A DNA stretch of 64,000 nt from Talpa occidentalis (GCF_014898055.3 NW_023601433.1:24789641-24853640), one strand, 5' to 3'. Shown: positions 34,890-47,091, counted from the stretch's first letter. Program-made: numbers and translations. The notes: generated by a model from the sequence alone, not told the origin.

Positions 34890-35580
34890 AAACTGAATCA
34901 AATAGTAAGTCCAACTAAATGCCACCAACAAGAAATGCAAGTTGAAAATAAAGGCACACATTTGTTAAAAGCATGGAAAAAGATATATACACTAATACCT
35001 GACAAAAAAGGAAGCTGAGCTGGTGTGGCTATGCTAATACCAGACAAAGTAGTTGTCAGAGCACAGACTATAATCAGCAATAAACCAGACAATTTCACAA
35101 TAGAAGGGTCAATCTATAGGAAGGATAATAATCCTCTACGTTTATGAACTTAACACTAGCTATAGAATGCATGAAGCAAGTATCCATTCATGATAGTGAC
35201 TCTAACCAAAATGGGGATGGAAGAAATCTACCTTAATATAATAAAGGCTATATACCACAAACTAACAACCAACATTATATTCAATGGTGAAAAACTGATA
35301 ACTTTCCCCTTACGATTGGGAACAAAGCAAGATGCCCATTGTTACCCCTTCTTTTTAACTTAGTACTAGAGGTTTTGGTCAGAACTATCAGACAAAATCA
35401 AGAAACAAAGGAATACAAGTCGGAAAGAAGTGAAACTATCACTACTTACAGATGATATATTATATTTAGAAAAATCCCAAAGACTCTATCAAAAAACAAT
35501 AAATGAATATAGAAACAAAAAATGAATATAGCAAAGTGGCAGGTTCAAAATCAATATATAAAAATGATAGTAATTTAATA
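34890..35580 (+). mobile_element. Old L1 ORF2 fragment (plus)
   Basis: A diverged reverse-transcriptase-region fragment: 'caacattatattcaatggtgaaaaactg' type drift, a [20 protein letters not shown] segment (~35338-35400) and a degraded active-site region at ~35450. It belongs to an older L1 lineage than its neighbour at 35590. Confidence 0.7.
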
Positions 35581-35589
35581 AGCAGACAT

Positions 35590-37490
35590 TATGAAAATGG
35601 CCATCCTACCAAAAGCAATTTACAGATTTAATGCTATTCCAATAAAAATTTCAATGACATTCTTCAAAGAAATACAACAAATATTGATGAAATTCATATG
35701 GAGCCACCAAAAATCCAGAATAGCCAAAGCTCTCCTGGAAAAAAAAAAAAAAAGAAGGGAATGGAGGTATCACATTCCCAGACTTCAAGCTATACTACAA
35801 AGCCATAATAATCAAAACTGCATGGTATTAGAACAAGAACAGACACACGGACCAATGGAACAAAATAGAAAATTCAAAAATAAACCCAGATTTATGGGCA
35901 ACTAATCTCTGACAAGGGAGCAAAGAATATGCAATGGAGCAAGGAAAGTTTGTTCAATAAATAGTGCTGGGAATACTGGGTCACCACATGCAAAAGAATG
36001 AAGCTTGACTGGTGCCTCACACCATGCACAAAAGCCAACTCAAAATGGATCAAAGAACTAGACATAAGACCTGAAACTATAAAATAAATAGAAGGAAATA
36101 TAGGTAAAACACTACACGACATACACCTCAGTAATAACTTGAAAGACACATCACCCAAAGCAGTGATAGTGAAGGAACAGATAAACAGCTATGGCTACAT
36201 CAAATTAAAGAGCTTCTGTACCACAAAAGAGACAGTAACCAAAACAAAGAGACACCCCACCAACTGGGAGAAAATTTTTGCACACAACACGAATGATAAA
36301 GGACTGATCACAAAAATCTACAAAGAGCTGCCGAGACACAACAAAGACAAAGTAAGCAACCCAGTCAAAACATGGGCAGAAGAGCTAAAAACAAATTTCT
36401 CCAAAGAGGAAATGCAAATGGCCAACAGGCATATGAAAAATTGTTCAACATCACTTGTAATCAGGGAAACGCAAATCAAAACTACAATGAGATACCATCT
36501 TACACCAGTGAGAATGGCACATATTAAAAAAAGTAGCAACAACACATGTTGGGGAGGATGTGGAGAAAAAGGAACCCTCCACTGCTGGTGGGAATGAAAA
36601 CTGTTCCAACCACTATGGAGAGCTGTGTGGGTATTCCTCAATCTGCTAAAGATGGAGTTTCCATATGATCCAGCAATTCCACTCCTAAGGTATTTACCCA
36701 AAGGACACAGAAACATTAATTCAAAAGGGCGCCTGCACCCCTAGGTTTATAGCAGTACTATTTACAATAGGTAAGCTATGGAAACAATCATAATGCCCCA
36801 AAATAATTGACTGGATCAAGAAGCTGTGGTACATATACACAATGGAATATTATTAATCAATCAAAAAAGATAAATACATGCAATTTGCAGCAACATGGAT
36901 GGAAATGGAAGGGATCATGCTCAGTGAAATAAGCCAGAAAGAAAAGAAAAATACCCGATGGTCTCACTCATAGCAGGAATTAAGAAAACCTAAATAAGGG
37001 ATCAGGAAAAAGACTAATTATAATAAAGTAAAAATCAAAATCAACAAGCAACTATAGGGCCTCCCCTGGTGGTGCAGGCAGTTGAGTGCCGCACTGTGAA
37101 GCTGTCTGCAGCCTCTGGAGTGCCAATTCATTCCTCATATCCAATGAGGGTCCCACATGGTGCGGCAGAGCTCTCCTGTCTTGCCAGCTGCTCCCCTCAG
37201 CAATGTATCTCATCAGTCTGCCTATTCTGTTCCTAGCTCTGTCTCTGGTGAATCCTCTCACCCTCCCATGCATCTAGCCTATACCCCGGTTATTTATGTA
37301 TAAATAAATAAATAAATAATCATTAAAAAAAGAAAAAAACAAGCATCTATAAACCAGACACCCAATACAGGGAAGGGGAGAAAGGAGTAGGATCAAAACA
37401 ATGGGGATGGGAATTGTCTGGGGACTATAACCAAGATGAGAATGCATACATTGTACAAAAATGAAAAATGATGTAAAAAATATACAAAAC
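35590..37490 (+). mobile_element. 5'-truncated L1 (ORF2 3' half and 3' UTR) with nested SINE
   Basis: Begins at [20 protein letters not shown], collinear with the full-length L1 at ~58684 onward. It runs through the cysteine-rich C-terminal region and a 3' UTR, interrupted at 37057 by a SINE. Both ORF2 parts have stops and indels. The abrupt start next to an older L1 marks the 5' truncation point. Confidence 0.88.
37057..37337 (+). mobile_element. tRNA-derived SINE nested in L1 3' UTR
   Basis: Head gggcctcccctggtggtgca and tail (ataa)n. The flanks acaagcaactata and acaagcatctata are a target-site duplication with one difference. Confidence 0.92.
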
Positions 37491-37774
37491 TGAAAAAACA
37501 AAAAGAAAAATAAATAAATATAAAAAGAAAAAAATAAAATAAATGATTCATTTCTCTAATTTATCTTTCTCTTTTCTCTGACTACCCTTTTTTCCCTTCT
37601 TCCTTGCTTCCTTATTTTTCTTTGTTGTTCTTTCTCTAGTCTTTTTGAAGTTTCCTTTTATCATTTGTTACTATCACAAATAGCTATGTCTTGGACTTAA
37701 AGTCTGTTTGTTGTTGACTTATTAAAAATGTTATATTATTCAATAAACTATACATTATAAAAAAAGGCAATTTA

Positions 37775-38430
37775 AGAAAATTAAAAGGCAATTCACAGAC
37801 TGGAAGAAAATTCTTGTAAAAACAAAGCTGATCAAGAAACTGTATTTTCAAAATGTCAGAACTCTCAAAACTCAACTAATAAGAAAACAACATAATTTTT
37901 AAATGATAAAAGATTTAGACACAGTTCAAAGAAGATATACAGATGGCAAATAAGCAAACAGAAAGATAGTCAATAGTATTGGTTATTTGGGAAATGCATA
38001 CTAAAACCATAATAAAATACACATTTGAACACCTATCAGAATGGTAACATTAAAAAAACTGGCATCAGGGCCTCCCCAGTGCTTGAGCACCCTGCTGTCC
38101 ACAGCCTCTGCAGTGCGGGTTCAGTTCCTGGCCAGTTGGGGAGAAACCCACATGGCGAGGCAGACCTCTCTTGCCTCACCCGCTGCTCCCCTCAGCAGTG
38201 TCTTCGGTCAGTCTGCCTGTTCTGCTTCCTGCTCTGTCTCTGGTGAATTCTCTCACCCTCCCGTGCCTCTGACTGTACCCCAGTTCTTGCATAAATAAAT
38301 AAATCTTTAAAAAAAAACTGACAACACTGAGCGTTGATGAAGATATGGAAGAACTAGAAATCTCATAAGCTTTGGGTGGGAATGGAAAATGGCACAAGCC
38401 CTTTAGAAAACAATTTGGTAGTTTCTTAAG
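37775..38430 (+). mobile_element. Old L1 ORF2 3' fragment, split by a SINE
   Basis: Two halves (37775-38067 and 38319-38430) are collinear with L1 ORF2 at 31.1-31.5 kb: 'cagactggaagaaaattcttg', 'agaagatatacagatggc', then after the SINE 'gatgaagatatggaagaactag'. Strongly diverged. Confidence 0.75.
38068..38318 (+). mobile_element. tRNA-derived SINE (plus)
   Basis: Head gggcctccccagtgcttgag with a small deletion in the tRNA-like part, complete body and an ataaataaatcttt plus A-run tail. Flanks share an A-run followed by actgg/aca, a probable target-site duplication. Confidence 0.92.
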
Positions 38431-39102
38431 AAGGGAATATAAAGGGACTTGAGGAGACTTTGAGGGGTGATAGATGAGTTAACTATCTGGATTGTGAGGA
38501 TGGTTTCATCTTTGTATACATATGTCAAAACTATCAAATTATACAATTTCTATAGGTGTGGTTTACCTAACAAAAGCTGTTGAAAACAAAAAGTCTTATT
38601 GTAGGAAAGACTACGCAGTCACTGAGACACAGATGAGAAAAGGACATGGAATAACACAAAATGCAACTAGTGGATGGTGGCCTTTAACCTAGAGCATTGA
38701 GAGATACTAGCTGGATTTTAAGGAAAGGGTAACATTATGAGATCTGAAGTTAAAACAATATATATGACAATTATGTGTGCAGTACAGAAGAAGGTTTCCA
38801 GAGGTAAAATGTCAGGGAAAACATATCTGAGGATATTTCAGTATTCTAGGAGGGAAATAATGGGAATCTGACTTCGAGGAAAGGCCTAGGAGAGAGCAGA
38901 GTCAACAAAAAGTATCATGGGGATTCTCACAGCTCTTTGGCTGGAAGTAATCAATAGCTCTCATTTCATCTCAATATAAAACATATTTCTGAGGTGAATA
39001 ACATGAGAACAGATCTGTGCTCTATAGTGAAGTACTAGACAAAGTGTGCATGTGACACTACAGTATATGTGTTAAGCCTTTATAATTAAACAATGCTCCT
39101 AC
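38431..39102 (-). other. Intron of the ANKRD26-like gene
   Basis: No mobile element or exon recognised. Confidence 0.5.
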
Positions 39103-39235
39103 CTTTACAATTCATGCAAAGTTGTTCCATTAACAACGTACAATTCTCATGTTCCGAGTAAAACGAGTCACAACCTGTTGAGGCTGTTTCAGATGTCTGA
39201 GTTATGTCATCAGAGTCATCTGTAGGATTGATTTC
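39103..39235 (-). CDS. ANKRD26-family gene, 133-bp exon
   Basis: Acceptor aaacag, donor AAG|gtagga. It opens in phase 0 and encodes 44 codons plus one base. The central DDSDDITQTSETAS is a well-conserved signature of ANKRD26/ANKRD30/36/CCDC144-type proteins just before their coiled coil, followed by a C-terminal LLMEQLCMNCK. It is preceded in the transcript by the 31-bp exon at 39527-39557, which ends in phase 0, so the splice is in frame. There is no stop or indel, suggesting function. The following family exons (a SLLKIQD-type coiled-coil start) were not found before the gap at 33.2 kb. Confidence 0.88.
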
Positions 39236-39526
39236 CTGTTTGACATACAAATAAAAATATTTCAAAATGCTCAGTAACTATCAATAAATATGCTAAGTGT
39301 ACAGAGGTGATAAATATTCACCTTTTTATAATAGCAAAAACACAGGTACTCCTTAAAGGAACTGACTTTCATGAAAAGGATACCTTTATATATGATTATT
39401 ATTTATAAATTATTTTTAAAGTAAACATTTTTATAATGATTTAAGACTTTCAAGTTTTTCCTTATATCTTTTAAAATGTATTTTTACCACAGAATAATTT
39501 TTGTCCTTATTTATTCTTTACTATAC

Positions 39527-39557
39527 CTTCTTCTCATTAGATGTTTTCTTTACAGGC
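39527..39557 (-). CDS. ANKRD26-family gene, 31-bp micro-exon
   Basis: Between a tttatag acceptor and a GAAG|gtatag donor, the exon completes an arginine codon begun by the upstream cassette exon and encodes PVKKTSNEKK. This basic phrase sits at the same place in ANKRD26, directly before the DDSDD exon. It ends in phase 0, matching the next exon. Size, phase and peptide all fit, so I accept it despite its shortness. Confidence 0.82.
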
Positions 39558-40194
39558 CTATAAAAGAAAAGATTTATTTTCAGGCAAATAGTAAATAGCC
39601 AACTATAAAGAATATCAAAACCTATTGTTATTATATAAAATCTTCTAACCCATACGTTCCTAAAACGGGATTAAACACCAAGTAAAAAGAGTAATAACAT
39701 TAAAGACCAAAAATGTACTGTAATATTAACAAATTATTAAATTACTTCAAATTAACAATCAAAAGACAAAAAGTAGAATCAATGTTATTTACATGATTTC
39801 ATAGGAAACATATTCTCAGGTTTTTTGTGGTGGTCATTTTCAATAAAAAACAAGCTTTCACTGGTACTAAAACCTAACTGAGAAGTATTGTTCAAGTCCT
39901 TATATGAAAAGAAACCTTTTTAAATCATCATGGTGGTGGCATGTATGGTAACATACATCTGAAGAGATATGAACCTATCACCTAAAATATAGACAGGGTT
40001 GTAAATGAGATGCTACAATAAAAAGAGAAAAAAAATCGCTCATCCTCATCTATCGCATTTCAGGAGTATCTTTCAGATAAAGTTCATTTTCTCTTGCCTC
40101 AGTAAGTATGCCAGATTATGCTGTTTTATTTTCAGTAAAACGTAATCACTGCTAATATTCCTTTGTCAAGACAGGAAGAATTTATAGATTTTAC

Positions 40195-40347
40195 CTTCCA
40201 ACATCCTGATTGTTTTCATGTCTCCTGCTGTCACCTTGCTCCGGAAATACTACACCAGCCGTCTCATGTGTTACTGTCAGAGGTTCTGTTGGCATATTAA
40301 TTACATAGGTGCTTTTCTTTCCTTTTTTTCTAGTAAAGCCAGGAACT
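40195..40347 (-). CDS. ANKRD26-family linker exon, cassette copy 1
   Basis: A 153-bp exon (acceptor caactag|A, donor GGAAG|gtaaaa) is open in phase 2-2 and encodes VPGFTRKKGKKSTYVIN followed by an acidic/basic linker ending SRRHENNQDVG. It is the array member nearest the constitutive exons. Its final AG joins the 31-bp exon in frame to give R-PVKK. Homologues of this exon lie at 40935, 44634, 47894 and 61975. As a symmetrical exon it can be skipped or duplicated without frameshift. In the family this region is a low-complexity, poorly conserved linker between the ankyrin repeats and the coiled coil. Confidence 0.82.
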
Positions 40348-40934
40348 CTAGTTGAAAATCCATAAGAAACTGTTTTAGAGGAAATCTATTGTAAACATTA
40401 AAAAAAAAAAAAAAGGAAAAATTCCAAAACTTATCTAACCTACTTCATTTATTGACTCGGAAAGCCATGATGAAGTAACAACCATAAGCAAGGAAACATA
40501 CTCCTTGCATCACTAACAAAAGACCCTGACCAAGGAACCAGCTAACTAACAAAACAAACCCTAGAAATTTGACTACAGAATTGAGGCTAAAACAGGGAAA
40601 GGAGAGGAGAAGGTGACAAAGGAACAGGGATGAGAATCCAGCGGTCTAGGATAAAGCACTCTGGGTGCTTTGGCGGTGGGGATCGTGTGGTAACATCCAC
40701 CTGATGAGGTGGGAACCTGTCCCCTCAAACATACACAGGCTTGTCAACCAATGTTCCTTCGATGAAGTCACCCAAAACTGACTGGTCCTCATTGTTACCT
40801 CTCAGCAGTATTTGTCTGACAAGTGTAAGATTTTTCTTGTGTTAGCCTATAAGCTACATCATACAGTCTGAGTTCCAGAAGAGTAATCACTGCTAATATT
40901 CCTTTACCTATACAGGAAGAAATTATAGACATTG

Positions 40935-41090
40935 CTGCCATTATTCTGTCTTGATTCATGTCTTCTGCTGTCACCAGTCACTGAATGCAAAACACCAGAC
41001 TTCCTGCTTACTTTAGGCACAGATACTGGTGAATTACATGTTTCATTTTTGCTCTTCTTTACTCCATTTTTATGTAAGCCAGGCATATTA
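40935..41090 (-). pseudogene. Linker exon cassette copy 2, splice donor lost
   Basis: A 156-bp frame is open throughout (MPGLHKNGVKKSKNETC … SVTGDSRRHESRQNNGS) after an aaaag acceptor, homologous to cassette 1. At the position where cassettes 1, 3 and 4 have AG|gtaaaa, this copy reads AG|caatgt, so the GT donor is gone. Unless an alternative donor is used (none is obvious within 30 bp), the exon should be skipped. Because it is phase 2-2, skipping keeps the frame. Confidence 0.75.
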
Positions 41091-42677
41091 CTTTTGAAAA
41101 AGAAACAAAATAAAGCTAATTAAAAAAAATACTTATGATGATTTAAAACACAACTTTTGTAAAATAAAAATAAAATGGGAAGGGTTGAAGAGAAACAGGA
41201 AAAACAAAAACGAAAGAACAATCAGGTTACAAAATGTAAAATACTGGAACAGAAGTCACCACAGTAATTTTGAAAACTACTAAATGCTAAATTTAAAACC
41301 TAGAGTTCACTGACTCAAAGTTATGACACACAGATGTGGAAATACTAATTAGCCAAATATGATGCTTATCAATTTCTTTTAAATATAATAACATGTAAAT
41401 GGAAAAATACTATTAGAAACATACAATATGAATGAGGAAATCCAGGAAATATGCTGGGGCTGGGGTGAAAATGCTTATATGTTGGTTTGACTTCTGGTTC
41501 ATGATCAAATAAGTCATAATTCATCATGCCCCCTTCCAAGAACAATTTGGTGTCACCCATGGACAAAACAAAATGCCTTTCTGAGAGTTGAGTGTTCCAG
41601 TCCCATACACAAGAGATCTCAGAGGGATGGCAGCTTCGTTGTAGTGTGTACAGGCTCACAGACCAGTCTCAGCAGTGGACCCTGCAGGGCCCAAGACTTG
41701 GCTCCACACACTCTTAAGCTGCATCCAGGAACAGCTGGAAAACCCTGCCTTCAGCAATCACTCCAGATGGGGCAGCATTCATTGAACTGCAGACCTTAAT
41801 TTCCATTCTCCCCAAAGCCTATTTAGAGGAACAGGTGGTTGTGTTCAAAAACACCATGTCACACAGCATACATTTCTCCTACCATGGGGAACAATACAGA
41901 CAAACATCGTAAGTTAATTTTACATACTGACAGTTCATAATTCTGTGGCAAGAATTTTTTTAAACTCCTATAATTTACTAGTTGCTTCTTTAAGTAATAG
42001 CATATAAATAGTTTTTCTACTCATCAGATCCATTTGACCTTATATAAAATACCATATACAAGTAAAAGGTTTAAAAGTGAGGAAATATATGACTGAGCTT
42101 AAACCCCACAATGCAGAACATGCATAGAGCAAATACTGCATATTGCAGAGAGCCAAAGGAATCCCAAAGAGCATATAATTGACAAGTAGACTTTCACCAG
42201 GGACCCACACAAAACTGTTTAGTCTAAGTGAGAATTAGTATAAAATGTAAAATAAAACACACAGATTAAACTCCATTCACTCAGTGAGCCTTCAGGGGAT
42301 AATATTCCAGCCCAGTTTGGGCACTGAAATAATAGAAGAGATCAGACCAAAATCCTACCCTTGAGAATGAAGTAAACAGATGATGAACTCGATGTCAAAA
42401 CATATATCCTGCTAGAGTATACTATAGCAGAGATAAGGAAATTTGGAGGTTTGTAAGCAGGGAAGGCATAAGAATAAGACTCAAAATGGCCAACCCCTCA
42501 GATATTGCTGAGAAAGTAGCTTGTGAAGGAATGAAAGGAGCAATCATAAGGATATCAGAAGATAAATCATTCCAGTTAGAATCAACAGCAAGTACAGGGG
42601 TATGTCTTCAGGGTGACAGAATGTTGAAAAGGTCAACATGGTTGGAGCACAACGGAAGGGACAGAATATGGAAATTC

Positions 42678-42955
42678 TTTTTTTCTAAGATTTATTTATT
42701 TATGCATACAATAACTGAGGTGCAAGCCAGAGGTGTCAGGAGGTGGTGAGAGGATTCACCAGAGATAGAGTGGGGAACAGAACAGGTAGACTGACTGAAA
42801 TACACTGCTGAGGGGAGCAGCGGGTTGGACAGGAGAGGTGGCTGTGCCATATGGGTCACCTCCCTGACCGGCCAGGGATCAAAATCATGCTGCAGAGGCT
42901 GTGGATAGCTTTACAGTATTGTGCTCAACCACTTGTGCCACCAGGGAGGCCCCCT
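42678..42955 (-). mobile_element. tRNA-derived SINE (minus) with target-site duplication
   Basis: T-rich start, head 'accagggaggcccc' at the right. Flanks agaatatggaaattc (42663-42677) and agaatacggaaattc (42956-42970) differ at one base. Not present at the same site in the homologous introns, so it inserted after the cassette duplications. Confidence 0.94.
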
Positions 42956-43411
42956 AGAATACGGAAATTCAAGTGACAGTGAGAGACAGAGACTTCAGGG
43001 AGACAAAAACTGATCTAAGGGGAACAGAAAGTGTAGGGGTTGCTTTGTATTTGAAGAACATTGGCATGTACTGCGACTGAAGAGGGAGTCAAAACAGAGG
43101 AACAGCATAATCTTTGCTATGTCAAAATAGGCCACTGATTTTAAAGAGTAAAAAAGACAGATACTAAGAAACCAAATAAAAGTTTTGGACACTAGTAAAG
43201 AGAGCAGATGATTTGGGATTCAACATGTAACAGGATATTGGCTTCGGGATATATTTGGCAGGGAAACCTGACAAGATTGACCATCAGATTCAATGTCAGA
43301 AGCAAAAGAAAGAGAAAGATAACAACCAAAGTGACACCCAACACATTGACAGAACAAGGGATGCCACTAAGGAACTAATACTCTGCAAGAGTGAAGACAT
43401 GAACAGAAGAA

Positions 43412-43489
43412 CTGGTGTGAGAAACAATATCAGTAATTCAATTGGAGAAAAGGGAAACTTGCATAACAACAACCATCCATCAAAAAGAA
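43412..43489. repeat. Inverted repeat, arm 1
   Basis: ctggtgtgagaaacaatatc … ccatccatcaaaaaga is the reverse complement of 47092-47168 with only a few differences over ~77 bp. It lies in cassette-array intron. Confidence 0.9.
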
Positions 43490-44633
43490 TGATATCCAGC
43501 AAGGGATTTGATTTCAGTAATCAAGAAAAAAAGATCTGAAGTGGAAATATCATTTTGGAATCATTAATAAATACAAGGAAATAAAAGTCATGTGACAGAG
43601 GATCAAGGACTGAATCCTGGGATTTTTACTTTACTCAAAAGTAGGGTGGAGTTGAAGAGCTAGGAAACACAGACTGAGGTAGAAGAAAAGGAAATACATC
43701 AGGGACACAGGTAAGTGAGTTCTCCCTCTGAAAATGCCAGACCTGTAATCAAATGAAAGCAATGTTGCAGTAAAGAGATTTCCATTAAGGAAAACTTAGC
43801 CTATCAGTCTAAAACAGTATGTGTGGATACAGTGATGTGAAAAATTGGCAGTAATCTTTAAAAAGCAACTTTGGAGGAGGGGTGGGTAAGAAGTTTACTG
43901 GAGCGAATTCAAAGTGAAAATAAGGAGGAGGATGGATGTTGCTGTAGGACTTAGCTAAGTAGTATGACAGTGGAGGATCCTGTTCTCTTCTTGTTTTACT
44001 GTAGATTCCAACACCCAATAGTGATTATTCAGGACGTTTTATTACTAAAATTTTTCTTAATTTTCAGTGTGGTAATAATTGGTAAACATGGCAGACCAAT
44101 TCAAAATATTTATAAAATTAAGAAAGCAAGGTTTCTGAAATGTTTCCATTCATGGAAATGAATCTATTCATTGAATCTTTCATACAAAACAAAGTATTTA
44201 ATGTAAAACAGCTCCTCCACAATATAACTAAACAAAGAAACAAGCAAAATTAAACCAAAACAGCCCCTGGAAATATGGCTGCAGAACTGAGGCTACTATA
44301 CGGTGACAGGAGACAGAGAAAACAGAACAGAGGGAGCCCAGATATACACTAAAGCACTATGAGTGCTGTGATGGTGGGTGTCTTGTGGTAAAGTACATCT
44401 TGCGATGTGTGAACCTATCCCACCACACATACAGAGGCTTGAAAAACAATGTTCCCTCAGTGAAATAAGAAAAGAGTCACTGGACCTCCTCTTTCCACTT
44501 TTAGCAGTATTTGTCTGAAAAGGCTGAGCCTTCTCGTACTTTGCCTAGCACACTATACCATGCTGCTTGATTTCCAAACAAATAATCACTGCTAATATTC
44601 CTTTAAGATTAGAGGGAGAATTATGGATTTTAC

Positions 44634-44789
44634 CTTCTGGCATTCTCATCTGAGTCATATCTCCTGGCATCTACATTCACTGGAAGTTCAGCACCAGCCT
44701 GCTCGCTGACTTGACCCACATAATCTGGTGAAGACCATGGATCAGTTTGGCTTTCCTTTACTGCATTCTTCTGCAAGCTAGGATCCGTC
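44634..44789 (-). CDS. ANKRD26-family linker exon, cassette copy 3
   Basis: A 156-bp exon, acceptor tttaaag|G, donor AGAAG|gtaaaa, open in phase 2-2. It encodes TDPSLQKNAVKESQTDPWSS … ending LPVNVDARRYDSDENARR. Both splice sites are intact. It is homologous to copies 1, 2, 4 and 5. The terminal (S/V)(N)VDxRRxxxDE pattern is the best conserved part of the cassette. Confidence 0.8.
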
Positions 44790-45322
44790 CTTTAAAAAAC
44801 AAACCATGTGAAAGCTAATGTTTATTAAGAAATCTTCTGATAAAGACTAATAAAACATCTTTTATAAATACCACAACTTAGTCATTGATTAATTTTTGAA
44901 ATATTTATGAAGAAGTAAAAATGAAAAGCAAGGAAACAAACCCCATGCTGCAAAGTCAGATATGCAATCATGATACTATCTGATAGCTAAGAGCACATAT
45001 ATGGCATGCTGAAAGTGAGCACAATGGAGGCTTTGCAGAGGAGGTAAGAAGACACAGAGGGAAGAAAACCATTCCACATGGAGGTTACAACATGCATACA
45101 AAGATAAGGCACATCACAACTATGTGTTCCCAAAAACTTGAAAGTGTAAGATCAAAACACTGAGAGATGAGTGACCCAGAAATTCTGATATATCTTGAAA
45201 GCTACACAAGTGTCTAAGTTCACTGCCAAATACTATTGACTCTAGGCAAGAATGTACTAATAAGATGTGTCATGTGATATTGGCCTTTTGTAATGCAATA
45301 ATGTGCAACTGATTGAAAAATT

Positions 45323-45404
45323 TTGGGTTGTTGGAAAAGTCATGACATATTTTTTCTGTGTTTTTCAAGCAAAAATGTATCATGACTTTTCCAAGAGTCC
45401 AACA
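45323..45404. mobile_element. Mariner-like MITE (~82 bp, terminal inverted repeats)
   Basis: The left end TTGGGTTGTTGGAAAAGTCA pairs with the right end as an inverted repeat (…tgacttttccaagagtccaa), about 20 matches in 23 bp. A short AT-rich, non-coding centre lies between. Size and TTGGG-type end fit a deletion derivative of a Tc1/mariner element. Confidence 0.75.
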
Positions 45405-46642
45405 GTATGAAACAGATATAATGGAAAAATTCTAAGAAATATCTCATGGGTGAGAATAGATTAACTTTTAAAACAACCATCTGTTGGAAAGACATCAGGG
45501 TCCTGACCAAATAAGTTTTACTTCATCAGGTCCCCACCAAGAACCACAATTTGGCATCACTCATAGAAAAAAAAAAATAGGCCTTTCTAATATCTGCGGG
45601 TTCGAGTACCAACACCAAGGGATCTAAGAGGAGACTTAGGTGCAGTGTATAAGGTGAGGAATTAAGACAAGAGGTCTAAAGAATAATGAAAATTTGGGAG
45701 GACATTAGCATATATAAAAAGTGGCAGTCATGAGACAAAAGATCAAAGCCAATTTTGGGATACTTCAATCCCTAAAATAGGAAGTGGGATTGAAGAAATT
45801 GAACAAATATATTGAGGTGGAAGAATGAGAAGTGCACAGCAGACACCTAGTAATGAGTTCTCCCCCTTAAAAAAGAGTCCTGGAGTTAAATGAAGATATG
45901 ATGTTGGAGGAGAGAGATTTCCACTGAAGAAAATATAGCCCATCAGTGTAAAAAGTATGTGTGGATAAAATGAACACTTGGTGGTGACTGATCAAAGGCA
46001 GTTTGGAAGAGCGGTAAGTGGAGAAATTAAAAGTGCAAGTTCAAGAGTGAATATAAAAGAGGAACTAGGGGATGGACAAACAGTTCTGTATGACTCATAA
46101 GCTTAGGACTATGACTGTGGAGGATCCCATTTTCTTCTTTGACTGTAGTTTGCAATACCCAATCATGATTATTTACTATTTTTGTATTGCAATGCTTTTT
46201 TTAGTCACATCCATTTACACTCAAAGGTCAACTAAATGGCAAACAATTCAAAGCATTCATATAATACCTGCAAATAACAGCAAAGGTCTCTGGAATGTGT
46301 CTATTTATTGAATTGATTCTATTCATTGAATTCATGAATAGAAAACTGAGAAATTTATTGCAATAAGCTTTTCCACAAATAACCAAAATAGGAATTGGAA
46401 ACACTACCAAAACATACACTGGAAATATAACTGGAGAATTAAATCTATTTGAAGGTAAGGTGATGAGACAGAAGAGAGAGAGGCCCAAAGTTTACAGTAA
46501 AGTACTATGGGTGCTTTGGTAGCGGGTATTTTATGGTAACACACATCTAATGAACTATGAAACTAGCACCAAAATCATACACAGGCTTGTAAGCCATTAT
46601 CTCTTGCATGAAGTGACAAAAAGCACATTGGGTCCTGTTTTC

Positions 46643-46811
46643 TTTTTTTTTTTTTAAGATTTATTTATTTATTTATACAAGAGCTGGGGTACAGGTCAGA
46701 AGCATGGGAGTTTGAGAGAATTCACCAGAGCCAGAGCAGGGAGCAGAACAGGCAGACAGACTGAAGACACTGCTGAAGGGAGCTGCGGGTGAGACAGGAG
46801 AGGTCTGCAGT
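46643..46811 (-). mobile_element. tRNA-derived SINE (minus), head deleted
   Basis: T-run (~46643-46655), (ttta)n and the 3' half of the body are present. The element stops at 'gagaggtctgcag' and the 5' head is missing. The following sequence jumps to inter-cassette intron that in other units lies more than 1 kb past the exon. The SINE therefore marks one breakpoint of a deletion that removed its head, a cassette exon and adjoining intron. Confidence 0.85.
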
Positions 46812-47091
46812 TTAAATATAAAGTTGGGGATCACTAGCACATACAAGAAAGTAACAGTCATGTTTTTGTTAGAAGACAGAAGATCAAGGACTGAATGTTA
46901 AGGCTCCTCCTCAATTTGGATAAAAGGAGGATGCAGTTGAAGAGAAATAGGAAACACAGACTAAGATAGAAGAACAAGAAATGCTTGGGGGGAACCTGAT
47001 ACATGAGTTGAACCTCAGAAAATACAAGTCCCGAGAAGCAAATGGAGAAATTATTTTGAAGGAGAGATTTCCATTATGCAAAACTGTTCAC

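Larger units (their letters stand above)
41091..44633 (-). other. Cassette-array intron (between copies 2 and 3)
   Basis: About 3.5 kb, largely homologous to the other inter-cassette introns: recurring blocks at ~41460-41690, ~43550-43640, ~43700-43830 and ~44360-44470. It contains the SINE at 42678-42955 and one arm of an inverted repeat at 43412-43489. Plus-strand frame 43255-43539 (94 codons) has no family resemblance and is not called. Confidence 0.65.

Noticed and set aside
43255..43539. 94-codon plus-strand frame rich in Lys/Asn/Asp
   Set aside because: Lies antisense in an intron of the ANKRD26-like gene, includes the inverted-repeat arm, and has no homologue I recognise.
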